A DNA stretch of 37,229 nt, taken from Erysipelotrichaceae bacterium (GTDB lineage: Bacteria > Bacillota_I > Bacilli_A > Erysipelotrichales > Erysipelotrichaceae). The position numbers were made by a program, and so were the translations under genes. Numbering within the stretch: position 1 is the stretch's first letter; every line of letters starts with the position of its first letter. The notes beneath the pieces are model-generated. The model did no database searches. It was not told where the DNA came from and worked only from the letters and a program-made list of their open reading frames with translations. Below, in pieces: positions 10,059 through 18,236 of this stretch. The DNA is taken from positions 1 to 37,229 of the forward strand of contig JAFWGU010000033.1 of NCBI GenBank assembly GCA_017512285.1. The letters are read 5' to 3'.

Positions 10059-11024
10059 ATGAGCAAGGCACGCATTATTAAATTACTCAAGATCCTTCAG
10101 GACAAAACTGATCCTGATCACGTCCTCAACAGTGAACAGCTCATTACCATGCTCAATGAGCAGGGGGAGGATGCGGAAAGAAAGACGATCTACAGCGACA
10201 TCAGAAGCCTGCAGAATGCCGGCTATCAGATCGAGTCGGTGCGTGACGGCAGAAACTCCGGTTACTACTATGATGATCTCAAGCTTGACGGCAGTGAATT
10301 ACGGGTGCTGGCTGATGCCGTGCTGTCCAATAACTTCATTACTGACCGCAAGAGCGATGAGCTTCTGAAGAAACTGCTGGCCATGACCAATGAACATGAG
10401 CGCAAGGTCATAGAAAAGACTCTGACTTACCGTCATGACAAGACGGGCAATGAGCAGATCCTCTATAACATTGATGCCCTGCAGAAGGCGCTGTATGAGC
10501 ATGAAGCCATCTCATTTGCCTACTTTGACCGTAACATCAGAAGGGAAAAGTCCTACAGAAGAAAGGGACAGAGGTATCATACAATACCCTACGCTCTGAT
10601 CTGGAGTCAGGACAGATACTATCTGATAGGCTATTCTGAAAGTCATGATGACTTTACCCACTACCGGGTGGACAGAATGGAAAGGATCGAAACGGAGAAG
10701 ACTGATCATCAGTTCAGACCGTTTGACGTCAGTGACTATGTCTCAAGGGTGTTTGAGATGTACCGCGGGCAGGATGAGGTCATCAAGTTAAGATGTGAGC
10801 AGAAGCTGGCCCAGGAAGTGTCTGATCAGTTCGGCGATTCCATGATCGTCACCGCTGAGAATGAAAGCCACTTTGAGATAAGCGTCAGGGTACAGCGTTC
10901 ACCGGTATTTTATTCCTGGCTGTTCAAGTACGGCAGCCAGATCGAAATAGTAAGCCCTGAACGCGTCAGAAGGGAATATGGCGAAATGTGCAAGGAAGTA
11001 ATGGAAAGGTATGGGCAGTTATGA
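10059..11024 (+). CDS. WYL-domain transcriptional regulator
   Basis: This is a predicted ligand-responsive DNA-binding regulator of 321 residues. Residues 1-70 form a winged helix with RKTIYSDIRSLQNAGYQIE as the recognition region. The WYL domain spans roughly residues 140-215 and includes YHTIPYALIWSQDRYYLIGY, followed by YRVDRMERIE. The remainder resembles the WCX C-terminal extension. WYL domains bind nucleic acids or small ligands, and members regulate diverse processes including DNA damage and phage defence genes. GAGGT lies six bases before the ATG, and a TATAAT occurs at about 10033. The large palindrome upstream may be its operator. Its stop overlaps the start of the next gene. Confidence 0.88.
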   Translation: MSKARIIKLLKILQDKTDPDHVLNSEQLITMLNEQGEDAERKTIYSDIRSLQNAGYQIESVRDGRNSGYYYDDLKLDGSELRVLADAVLSNNFITDRKSDELLKKLLAMTNEHERKVIEKTLTYRHDKTGNEQILYNIDALQKALYEHEAISFAYFDRNIRREKSYRRKGQRYHTIPYALIWSQDRYYLIGYSESHDDFTHYRVDRMERIETEKTDHQFRPFDVSDYVSRVFEMYRGQDEVIKLRCEQKLAQEVSDQFGDSMIVTAENESHFEISVRVQRSPVFYSWLFKYGSQIEIVSPERVRREYGEMCKEVMERYGQL

Positions 11025-11563
11025 ATCTGAAATATGTAAACACAAAGGAAGAAACACTTGAATACATCATGTTTGAAAGAGTAAAGTCAAAGGCTTTTGA
11101 GTCGGAGACGAAGTCTCTGCGCAACATGTACAGGGTAATTGCCGGACTGTTTGCCTTATGGGGTATCATCTCACTGGTATCATATTTTACTGCCAAGGAT
11201 GTCACGAAACTGGCAACCGCCGTGTCTTCATTCATGATTGCACTGTTTACCCTCGCTTTCACGAAGATGGGTGTATTCATCAGAAAGTGGTTCATGAAGA
11301 GAGAGATCAGCAAGTCTCTGGAAAAGAAGGATCTGGCTGAAACCGAGATCAGCATCGATGCCAGAAATCTGACATGGGAATCCGCCGGCGACAAGGGTTC
11401 GGTAAAGCTTACTGAGCAGATCCATGTGGATGAAGTCAAGAACATGTACTTCATAACCTCCCACAAGTGCCGCCTGGTAATTCCAAGGAGAGTATTCAAG
11501 GATGAAAATGAGCATCAGAAGTTCAGAAAGATGCTCAACATTGATAACCGTCAGGGGGTGTAA
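11021..11563 (+). CDS. YcxB-like membrane protein
   Basis: The protein has 180 residues with two membrane segments near residues 35-55 and 65-80, followed by a charged cytoplasmic part. The C-terminal segment, NMYFITSHKCRLVIPRRVF, resembles the YcxB-like family. The biochemical role of that family is not established. The start is set at 11021, where ATGA overlaps the WYL stop codon; a more upstream in-frame start inside the WYL gene has no support. rapZ begins three bases after its stop, so regulator, membrane protein and rapZ form one transcript. Confidence 0.75.
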   Translation: MNLKYVNTKEETLEYIMFERVKSKAFESETKSLRNMYRVIAGLFALWGIISLVSYFTAKDVTKLATAVSSFMIALFTLAFTKMGVFIRKWFMKREISKSLEKKDLAETEISIDARNLTWESAGDKGSVKLTEQIHVDEVKNMYFITSHKCRLVIPRRVFKDENEHQKFRKMLNIDNRQGV

Positions 11564-11566
11564 GTC

Positions 11567-12421
11567 ATGAGTCTTCTGATCATTTCCGGCATTTCCGGAT
11601 CCGGAAAGTCCACGGTATGTAATACCCTGGAAGACATCGGGTACTTCTGCATTGATAACCTGCCGCCGCAGTTGTTACTGCCGGTAGCCAAGCTGCAGAG
11701 TGACGGGCAGACCAAGAACATGGCCATCGTAATCGACAGCCGTTCCAGCCGCAAGTTTGACACTTTCCTGAATGAACTTGATGAACTGGACAAAAACGGG
11801 ATCGAACATAAGCTGGTATTCATCTATACGGAACCGGACGTCATTCTTAACCGCTACAAGCAGACCAGAAGAAGACACCCGCTTGCCGACAGCCATAAGT
11901 CTCTGGAAGAAGCCATTGATGCCGAGTACCGCATGTGTCAGCCCATTCAGGAAAAGGCTGACATTGAGATAGATACGACCTATCTGAACATCAGACAGTT
12001 AAGGGAATATGTTGAAGACATGTTCATTGAGTCCAACTGGGAAGGTCTGACCGTCAAGATCGTTTCCTTCGGTTACCGTAACGGCATACCGAACGAGGCT
12101 GATCTGGTATTTGACGTCAGATGTCTGCCTAACCCGTTCTACATCCCGGAACTGAAGAATCACAGTGGGGATGAGGACTGCGTATATGACTACGTATTTT
12201 CATTTGAACAGTCTAAGATCATGGGAGAGAAGATCCTCGACTTCCTGAAGTATTTCCTCCCGTACTATGATGAGGAAGGAAAGACGGAACTGGTAGTAGC
12301 CGTCGGCTGCACCTCAGGGCATCACCGCAGCGTCTCATTCGTAAGATATCTGGAAGAGCATCTTAAGGATAACAACTATCAGATCATCACCATGAACAGA
12401 GACATCAACAAGGAATTCTAA
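11567..12421 (+). CDS. rapZ: RNase adapter / nucleotide-binding protein RapZ (YvcJ)
   Basis: RapZ/YvcJ proteins bind nucleotides. In Escherichia coli RapZ guides RNase E to the small RNA GlmZ; in Bacillus the homologue affects competence. The Walker A motif GISGSGKST is near residue 8, followed by YFCIDNLPP, YTEPDVILNRYKQTRRRHPL around residue 85, and the C-terminal VAVGCTSGHHRSV, a conserved RapZ signature. The 284-residue length is standard. GGGGGTG precedes the start. In most Bacillota the gene is followed by yvcK and whiA; here it ends an operon headed by a WYL regulator and is followed by a terminator, so the usual cluster is broken. Confidence 0.95.
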   Translation: MSLLIISGISGSGKSTVCNTLEDIGYFCIDNLPPQLLLPVAKLQSDGQTKNMAIVIDSRSSRKFDTFLNELDELDKNGIEHKLVFIYTEPDVILNRYKQTRRRHPLADSHKSLEEAIDAEYRMCQPIQEKADIEIDTTYLNIRQLREYVEDMFIESNWEGLTVKIVSFGYRNGIPNEADLVFDVRCLPNPFYIPELKNHSGDEDCVYDYVFSFEQSKIMGEKILDFLKYFLPYYDEEGKTELVVAVGCTSGHHRSVSFVRYLEEHLKDNNYQIITMNRDINKEF

Positions 12422-12429
12422 AAATGAAA

Positions 12430-12458
12430 AACGGAAATGCTAACTCAGCATTTCCGTT
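12430..12458. terminator. Bidirectional terminator between rapZ and rqcH
   Basis: AACGGAAATGCT (12430-12441) and AGCATTTCCGTT (12447-12458) are perfect 12-base arms around AACTC. A T-rich stretch follows on the plus strand (ATCTTTTCTT) and an A-rich stretch precedes it (T-rich on the minus strand). The rqcH stop codon at 12440-12442 lies inside the hairpin. Confidence 0.85.
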
Positions 12459-14068
12459 ATCTTTTCTTCATCGATATCGATGTATATGGTGTTGTATTCC
12501 TTCATGCTTACCATGCCGGTCTTGGAGCCGGGGATCTTCTTTAGATTCTTTACCAGCGTATAGTTTACCGGTATTGAGCTGGATTCCCTGGCTTTTGAGA
12601 ACCATGCTGCCAGCTGGGCACAGAGTCTGATCTCATCCTCACTTGGATGGGAGGTGGTAATTACCACATGAGAACCGTGCATGTCCTTGACGTGGAACCA
12701 GTAATCAGCTCTGCCGGCTTTCTTGAAGGTGATGTAGTCGTTCTGAATGTTGTTCTTGCCGACATATATGAACTTGTTGTTGTATTCGATCTTAAGGAAA
12801 TGCGGCTCGCTTTCCTTTTTCTTTTTCCCATAGGTCTTTCTGGCCTTCATGTAGCCGTTGTTTTCCAGTTCCTGCCTGATTTCGGTGGCGGTCAGGAAGT
12901 CGGCCTGCTCCAGCTGTTGCTGAATGAGCTGGAAGTAATTAAGGTTTTCCTGAGTATTGTCCAGCTGTTCCCTGATGTATTTCTGGCCTACCGAACCCTT
13001 GCGGTATTTCTGGAAGCACTTGCGGGCATTGCCCTTGACGTCCAGCTTGGGATCAAGCGGTACGGTTATCATATTGCCTTCATAGTCTTCCAGCGTGACC
13101 TTTTCCATTCCCTTGGTGACTTTATCGGTATTGGCATACAGTACGTCGCCATACTGTCTCCAGATGTCGCAGTTAAGTGCTTCATTCAGCGCTTCATTCA
13201 GCCTTGATATCTTGTTCTGACATTTCTTGATCTCTCTTCTGGTGAACTTGAAGAGGTCACCGGTCTGCTGACGGATCCTTTCGCGTTCTTCCTTGGTGAA
13301 ATATATGTAGTCCAGACCTTCGCATATGTTCATTTCCAGAGGCTTTGTCTCCAGATGGGTCAATGCGATGCAGTGAAACAGTTCCTCGTTGCCTTTCTTG
13401 CTGATGTAGATCTTATCTGAGGCGGCCAGTTCACTCAGAATGTCTTCAAACTTCTGCCCATTGGCCATGCGGTAGTTGAACTCGGTTGACAGTAACGGTG
13501 AAAATCCGACCAGCTTTTCAAACAGGTTGTCCTGCGGCTGGATGTTACTGACGGTAAAGGGGTCTTCCTTCTGGTCCTGGGAGTCCGTTGGCTTGAATGC
13601 GGCACCGGGCTGAATTGTCCTTCTGGTATTTTCAAACGGCGGGATGTGCTTGAGAGCTTCTAGGATCCTGCCATCATGAACAAGGATCAGATTGGCATAC
13701 TTGCCCATTAATTCAACGTATAATTCAAGTTTGATCCTGTCACCGATCTCATTGCGGTTACCGACGGTAATGATGAGATAGCGGTCCAGACCGGCCTGCT
13801 CTATGGACAGTATCGTACCGCCTTCAACGTACTTCCTCATGACCATGATGAAGTTGCTCGGGGTAGTTCTGGTTGGGTACTGGCGGTCAGTCAGGTGGAT
13901 GCGGTTATAGCTGGAATGGCAGGACACCATCAGCTGGTAGCGCTCCTGTCCCTTCAGATTGAAAAGGACCTCTGTATCTGAGATCAGGTAAATCTTGTTT
14001 ACCCGGCTCATTACCAGCGGCTGAAGCTGTCTTACGATCTGTCTGAGAAACATTCCGTCAAATGCCAT
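12440..14068 (-). CDS. rqcH: Rqc2 homologue RqcH (NFACT / fibronectin-binding protein A family)
   Basis: RqcH binds stalled 50S-nascent chain complexes and adds C-terminal alanine tails that mark the peptide for degradation. The 542-residue protein begins MAFDGMFLRQIVRQL, the normal family start, with GGAGGT seven bases upstream. The frame stays open 49 codons further, but that extension has no support. NFACT-N covers the first 180 residues and includes GLDRYLIITV, matching the DR motif needed for alanine tailing. A coiled-coil region rich in E/R/K/Q follows, and NFACT-R near residue 450 shows DYWFHVKDMHGSHVVI. It is transcribed alone, against its neighbours. Confidence 0.93.
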   Translation of the reverse strand: MAFDGMFLRQIVRQLQPLVMSRVNKIYLISDTEVLFNLKGQERYQLMVSCHSSYNRIHLTDRQYPTRTTPSNFIMVMRKYVEGGTILSIEQAGLDRYLIITVGNRNEIGDRIKLELYVELMGKYANLILVHDGRILEALKHIPPFENTRRTIQPGAAFKPTDSQDQKEDPFTVSNIQPQDNLFEKLVGFSPLLSTEFNYRMANGQKFEDILSELAASDKIYISKKGNEELFHCIALTHLETKPLEMNICEGLDYIYFTKEERERIRQQTGDLFKFTRREIKKCQNKISRLNEALNEALNCDIWRQYGDVLYANTDKVTKGMEKVTLEDYEGNMITVPLDPKLDVKGNARKCFQKYRKGSVGQKYIREQLDNTQENLNYFQLIQQQLEQADFLTATEIRQELENNGYMKARKTYGKKKKESEPHFLKIEYNNKFIYVGKNNIQNDYITFKKAGRADYWFHVKDMHGSHVVITTSHPSEDEIRLCAQLAAWFSKARESSSIPVNYTLVKNLKKIPGSKTGMVSMKEYNTIYIDIDEEKITEMLS

Positions 14069-14126
14069 CAGCGATACCTCCGGTATTATTCTATCATAGA
14101 AAAAACAGCCAAAGTCACTATTCTGT

Positions 14127-14155
14127 TTGACAGCAAAGAAAGAAATATGTTTAAT
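14127..14155 (+). promoter_or_regulatory. Promoter of the gmk housekeeping operon
   Basis: A consensus TTGACA (14127-14132) is followed, after exactly 17 bases, by TTTAAT (14150-14155). It lies in the gap between the divergent rqcH and gmk genes and gives a leader of about 17 bases. No terminator is evident between priA and the end of the lipoprotein gene, so this promoter may serve the whole set; the hairpin after gmk is the one possible break. Confidence 0.75.
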
Positions 14156-14178
14156 ATTTGTAAAGGGGTGACGCTCGT

Positions 14179-14748
14179 ATGAAAAAGGGACTCTTAATCG
14201 TAATGTCAGGCCCATCAGGTGTTGGCAAGGGCACAGTTCGCAACAAATTCATGAATGATCCTGAACTCAATCTGGCTTTCTCCATCTCAATGACCAGCAG
14301 AAGCAGGAGAGAGAAGGAAACTGAAGGCGTTGACTACTACTTCGTAACCAGAGAACGCTTTGAGGAAGCCATTAAGAACGGCGAGCTGCTGGAATGGACC
14401 GAGTTTGTCGGCAATTACTACGGCACACCGCTGGCCTATGTTGAAAAGCTGAGAAATGAAGGCAAGAACGTCCTTCTGGAAATAGAGGTAGAAGGGGCAA
14501 AGAACGTCAAGGAAAAATGTCCTGATGCCATCATGATCTTCATTACTCCGCCTAGCATGGAGGAACTGGAAAGAAGGATCAGAGGCAGAAGAACTGAACC
14601 TGAGGAGATCGTTCAGCAGCGCTTGGCCAAGGCGGCTAAGGAAATGCAGATGATCAGTCAGTACAAGTACGTCGTCTGCAATGACGACGCTGATGAGGCA
14701 GCTGAGATCATAAGCGTCATCATCAGACACAACATGAAGAGAAACTAA
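14179..14748 (+). CDS. gmk: Guanylate kinase
   Basis: Gmk phosphorylates GMP to GDP with ATP, an essential step in GTP, dGTP and (p)ppGpp metabolism. The P-loop SGPSGVGKGT is at residues 10-19, followed by SMTSRSRREKETEGVDYYF, the GMP-binding segment. LLEIEVEGAKNV and RIRGRRTE with QQRLAKA form the lid and C-terminal region. The 189-residue length is normal. The start follows AAGGGGTG. It heads the housekeeping operon; rpoZ and coaBC, which usually follow gmk in Bacillota, are missing here. Confidence 0.97.
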   Translation: MKKGLLIVMSGPSGVGKGTVRNKFMNDPELNLAFSISMTSRSRREKETEGVDYYFVTRERFEEAIKNGELLEWTEFVGNYYGTPLAYVEKLRNEGKNVLLEIEVEGAKNVKEKCPDAIMIFITPPSMEELERRIRGRRTEPEEIVQQRLAKAAKEMQMISQYKYVVCNDDADEAAEIISVIIRHNMKRN

Positions 14749-14773
14749 AGGAATTCCTTCGGGAATTCCTTTT
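14747..14773 (+). terminator. Hairpin after gmk, possible weak terminator
   Basis: AAAGGAATTCC and GGAATTCCTTT form an 11-base-pair stem closed by a UUCG tetraloop, directly after the gmk stop. Only a short T tail (TTTTG) follows, so termination may be partial, or the hairpin may protect the gmk mRNA end. A TATAAT lies just after it at 14777-14782, only 11 bases before the priA ATG. Confidence 0.55.
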
Positions 14774-14793
14774 GTGTATAATGGTAATGAAAT

Positions 14794-16965
14794 ATGCAGA
14801 TCGTAAATGTTTGGTTAGAGCATCCCGTCATGAACCTCAACCGCACCTTCTCATATTACTGTAATGATGAGTTAAGTGTCGAAAGAGGAATGCGGGTCCA
14901 GGTTCCATTACTTAGTCAGACTGTTGTCGGTATCGTAGACAGTGTTTTTTCTGTTGACGTAAGTGCCGAAGAGTATTCTGAAAAGGAAGGTTATGAGGTA
15001 AAGGAACTTATTGAAGTTCTTGATGAGGAACCTGTTCTTAATGATGAACTGTATGAACTTGGCTTATGGATGTCTCACCAGACCGTTTCACCGGTAATAT
15101 CCTGTTTCCAGTCGATGCTGCCGAACAAGATCAAACCCAAGAGCAACCGCAAGGCGGCTTCTCTGGAGTACTTCGTCAGACTGCTTGACGGCTCATTGGC
15201 AACGACCGACAAGGAAAAGAAGGCCGTTGAATTACTGGCAAAGGGAGAAATGGCCAGAACGCAGTTCAACAAGCTGGTGCCGAACTACATTCCCAGACTG
15301 GTAAGCAGAGGCATAGCTGAAGTTTACAGCATGGAAAGGGAAGCGGAATATGAGGAACTGGATATAAGGGAGGCAGATTACCCGCTTACCGAACAACAGA
15401 AACAGGCGATCGACAGGATAAATTCCAGTGACAAGAGAGTGATCCTGCTGCACGGTCTGACCGGTTCGGGAAAGACTGAGGTATACATGCAGCTGGCAGC
15501 TCAGAAGTGCCGTGAAAACAGGCAGGTTCTGATCCTGGTTCCGGAGATCTCTCTGACCCCGCAGATGGTCAAGAGAATGACGGACCGTTTTGGCAATAAT
15601 ATTGCCATCTATCATTCAAAGCTTAATGATCAGCAGCGCTACGAGCAGTATCAGCTGGTCAGAAATCATAAGGTAAGGATCGTCGTTGGCACCAGAAGCG
15701 CCGTCTTCATGCCCTTTGATGATCTGGGACTGATCGTCCTTGATGAGGAGCACGATCATTCCTACAAGCAGGATACTTCACCGAAGTACCATTGTCGTGA
15801 CGTGGCCATTCACAGGGCTGAGCATCATGGCTGCAAGGTCATCCTCGGTTCAGCCACACCGACTCTGGAAAGTTATGCCCGTACGATAAGAAACGTCTAT
15901 GAACTGGTTGAACTGAAGAACAGGATCCATCAGGATCTGCCGCAGTCTCATCTGGTAGACATGCAGAAGGAGATCCGCAAGGGCAATATCATCATTTCCT
16001 CTCAGCTGGAGAAGGCGATAGGCGAAAGACTCGCGAAGAAACAGCAGAGCATTCTGTTATTGAACAGAAGGGGATATACGACCATCATGAAGTGCCGTCA
16101 GTGCGGAGAAGTCGTGCAGTGCCCCAACTGCGACATAGCCATGAGCTATCACAAGGATTCCAATAAGCTGATGTGCCATACCTGCGGCTATGAAATGAGC
16201 ACGGACATCGCCTGTCCGAAGTGCGGGGAAAGAAACTGGAATCATTACGGCCTGGGAACCCAGAGGCTTTATGAAGCCGTTCAGGAAAAGTTCCCCGAGG
16301 CCAGGATTTTAAGAATGGACGCTGATACCACCCGTAACAAGGACGGGCATCAGAAGATACTTGAAGCCTTTGGCCGGGGTGAAGCCGACATTCTGTTAGG
16401 CACCCAGATGATAGCCAAGGGACTGGACTATCCAAACGTTACGCTGGTTGGAATATTCAACGCTGATGCCTTATTGGGCCGTACGGATTACCGCAGCGTT
16501 GAAGTCACCTTTGACCTGATCGTTCAGGCCAGCGGACGCAGCGGCAGAGGTCAGGATACCGGGGAGGTATACGTACAGGCCTATGACTGCCGTCACTATG
16601 GCATAAGACTTGCCGTAAGGCAGGATTACATATCGTTCTTCAATGAGGAAATGAACTACCGTCACATCGGTAACTATCCGCCATACTGTTACATGGCTGC
16701 CATCAGCTTCCTTTCCAGAAATGAGGACATGGCAGTGGATAACAGTTGGAAGTGCGGAGAATATTTCCGTCAGTTTGAAGACATCAGGACCCTTGGTCCT
16801 TCGCAGCTGCCGAGAATGGTCAGTGAGTACCGTCAGAGAGTGGTGCTCAAGGCCAGTGACAGGCAGGCATTGATAGATAAGATTTGGGAATGGTATGCGG
16901 GGCAGAACTTCAACAAGAATCAGCTGAAGATTCAGATCGACATTGACCCGTATGTCTTGGATTAG
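14794..16965 (+). CDS. priA: Primosomal replication restart helicase PriA
   Basis: PriA recognises abandoned replication forks and reloads the replisome. The 723-residue protein has the N-terminal DNA-binding region (VNVWLEHPVMNLNRTFSY), Walker A GLTGSGKTE near residue 220, the DEEH box near residue 315, and a zinc-binding insert near residues 430-475 with paired cysteines (CRQCGEVVQCPNC, then CHTCGY and CPKCGE). Helicase motifs LLGTQMIAKGLDYPNV and QASGRSGRG complete the core. All expected parts are present. The ribosome binding site is weak. A TATAAT eleven bases before the ATG could give a nearly leaderless extra transcript. Confidence 0.96.
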   Translation: MQIVNVWLEHPVMNLNRTFSYYCNDELSVERGMRVQVPLLSQTVVGIVDSVFSVDVSAEEYSEKEGYEVKELIEVLDEEPVLNDELYELGLWMSHQTVSPVISCFQSMLPNKIKPKSNRKAASLEYFVRLLDGSLATTDKEKKAVELLAKGEMARTQFNKLVPNYIPRLVSRGIAEVYSMEREAEYEELDIREADYPLTEQQKQAIDRINSSDKRVILLHGLTGSGKTEVYMQLAAQKCRENRQVLILVPEISLTPQMVKRMTDRFGNNIAIYHSKLNDQQRYEQYQLVRNHKVRIVVGTRSAVFMPFDDLGLIVLDEEHDHSYKQDTSPKYHCRDVAIHRAEHHGCKVILGSATPTLESYARTIRNVYELVELKNRIHQDLPQSHLVDMQKEIRKGNIIISSQLEKAIGERLAKKQQSILLLNRRGYTTIMKCRQCGEVVQCPNCDIAMSYHKDSNKLMCHTCGYEMSTDIACPKCGERNWNHYGLGTQRLYEAVQEKFPEARILRMDADTTRNKDGHQKILEAFGRGEADILLGTQMIAKGLDYPNVTLVGIFNADALLGRTDYRSVEVTFDLIVQASGRSGRGQDTGEVYVQAYDCRHYGIRLAVRQDYISFFNEEMNYRHIGNYPPYCYMAAISFLSRNEDMAVDNSWKCGEYFRQFEDIRTLGPSQLPRMVSEYRQRVVLKASDRQALIDKIWEWYAGQNFNKNQLKIQIDIDPYVLD

Positions 16966-16967
16966 AT

Positions 16968-18221
16968 ATGAACGTTAGAGAAATAGCTTATAAGACACTG
17001 TGTGACATTGTCATAAAGAAGGAATACGCCAATCTGAACATGCGTAATTTTGATTACGGCCTTTCTGATGCCGATCAGGGATTACTGACACAGATAGTTT
17101 ACGGAACGCTGCGCAATTACCGCTATGTAAGGTATCAGTGGAGCCTGTACGTTGACAGTGTTGATGACAAGAAGCTGGCTGTGCTTCTGGATATGAGCAC
17201 GTATCAGCTTTTACTGTTGGACAAGGTTCCTTCCTATGCCTGTGTAAACGAAGCAGTGGAGATTGCCAAGAAGATAACTGGCGGCAGATACACCTCGCTG
17301 GTCAATGCCGTATTGAGGAGAGTTGCTGACAGGGGAGCCCAGAAGGTAAATGGAACTGATGAGTATAACAAGATCGGAATCGAGACCTCTCATCCTGACT
17401 GGCTGGTCAGAATGTGGATCGCTCACTACGGGCAGGAAACGGCTGAAAGGATCTGTTTCGAAAACCTGACTGAGGGCAGGGTAGCCATGAGAGTCAACAC
17501 GATGCTTACCACCAGGGAAGAACTGCTTAAGGATCCGAAATTCCATGAAAGTGAAACTGAAGGCTGTCTTTACTATGACGGCAATATCATAAATACCGAT
17601 TATTTCCGCAATGATCTGGTAATCATTCAGTCGGAAAGCTCCCAACAGGTGGTAAAGGCACTTGATCCGCAGAAAAAGGACAGGATCCTGGACATGTGTG
17701 CTTCTCCAGGTACCAAGAGTATTCAGATTGCCATGAGCACAGGTGATGACTGTGACCTGTATGCGGTGGACATTTATCCGCAGAGAGTGGAACTGATAGA
17801 ACAGGCAGCGGAAAGATATGGCATAAAGAGCATAAAGACCATGTGTGATGACAGCCGTAATCTTCCTGTCAACCTGCCTCTGTACTACTATGACAGGGTA
17901 CTTCTCGATGCTCCATGCAGCGGGCTGGGAACATTGAAACACAAGCCGGAGATCAAAATGAATCTGGAGCCGGGCGACGTTGATGACATCGTCAGACTGC
18001 AGTCCCAGTTACTGGACGCAGCTGATCTGATGGTCAAGAATGGTGGTTATCTGGTTTATTCAACCTGTACACTAAACAAAAAGGAAAACGAGAGACAGAT
18101 ATCCATGTTCCTGTCTCAGCACCCGCAGTTTGAGCTGGTTTATGAGAAGACCATCTTCCCGCAGGACAGCCACTCAGACGGATTCTATATCGCCAAAATG
18201 CATAAGAGTATGCTAAAATAA
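16968..18221 (+). CDS. rsmB: 16S rRNA (cytosine-967-C5)-methyltransferase RsmB
   Basis: RsmB methylates a cytosine of 16S rRNA with S-adenosylmethionine. The first 140 residues form the NusB-like RNA-binding domain, including YKTLCDIVIKKEYANL and YASLVNAVLRR-like text (YTSLVNAVLRR). The methyltransferase domain has MCASPGTKSIQIA as the cofactor loop, LLDAPCSGLGTLKHKPEI with one catalytic cysteine, and YSTCTLNKKENE with the other. The length of 417 residues is slightly below the usual 430-450. It starts two bases after the priA stop. The def and fmt genes usually found between priA and rsmB are absent. Confidence 0.95.
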   Translation: MNVREIAYKTLCDIVIKKEYANLNMRNFDYGLSDADQGLLTQIVYGTLRNYRYVRYQWSLYVDSVDDKKLAVLLDMSTYQLLLLDKVPSYACVNEAVEIAKKITGGRYTSLVNAVLRRVADRGAQKVNGTDEYNKIGIETSHPDWLVRMWIAHYGQETAERICFENLTEGRVAMRVNTMLTTREELLKDPKFHESETEGCLYYDGNIINTDYFRNDLVIIQSESSQQVVKALDPQKKDRILDMCASPGTKSIQIAMSTGDDCDLYAVDIYPQRVELIEQAAERYGIKSIKTMCDDSRNLPVNLPLYYYDRVLLDAPCSGLGTLKHKPEIKMNLEPGDVDDIVRLQSQLLDAADLMVKNGGYLVYSTCTLNKKENERQISMFLSQHPQFELVYEKTIFPQDSHSDGFYIAKMHKSMLK

Positions 18222-18236
18222 CTCTTGGGGTTTTTC

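Noticed and set aside
12647-13207. 186-residue plus-strand frame opposite rqcH
   Set aside because: It is a mirror of the well-supported rqcH coding region and has no ribosome binding site.
14069-14215. 49-codon N-terminal extension of RqcH
   Set aside because: The family begins MAFDG..., a GGAGGT site precedes that ATG, and the extension would overlap the gmk promoter and start.
17211-17942. 243-residue minus-strand frame inside rsmB
   Set aside because: rsmB carries all methyltransferase motifs on the plus strand; the antisense frame has no recognisable features.
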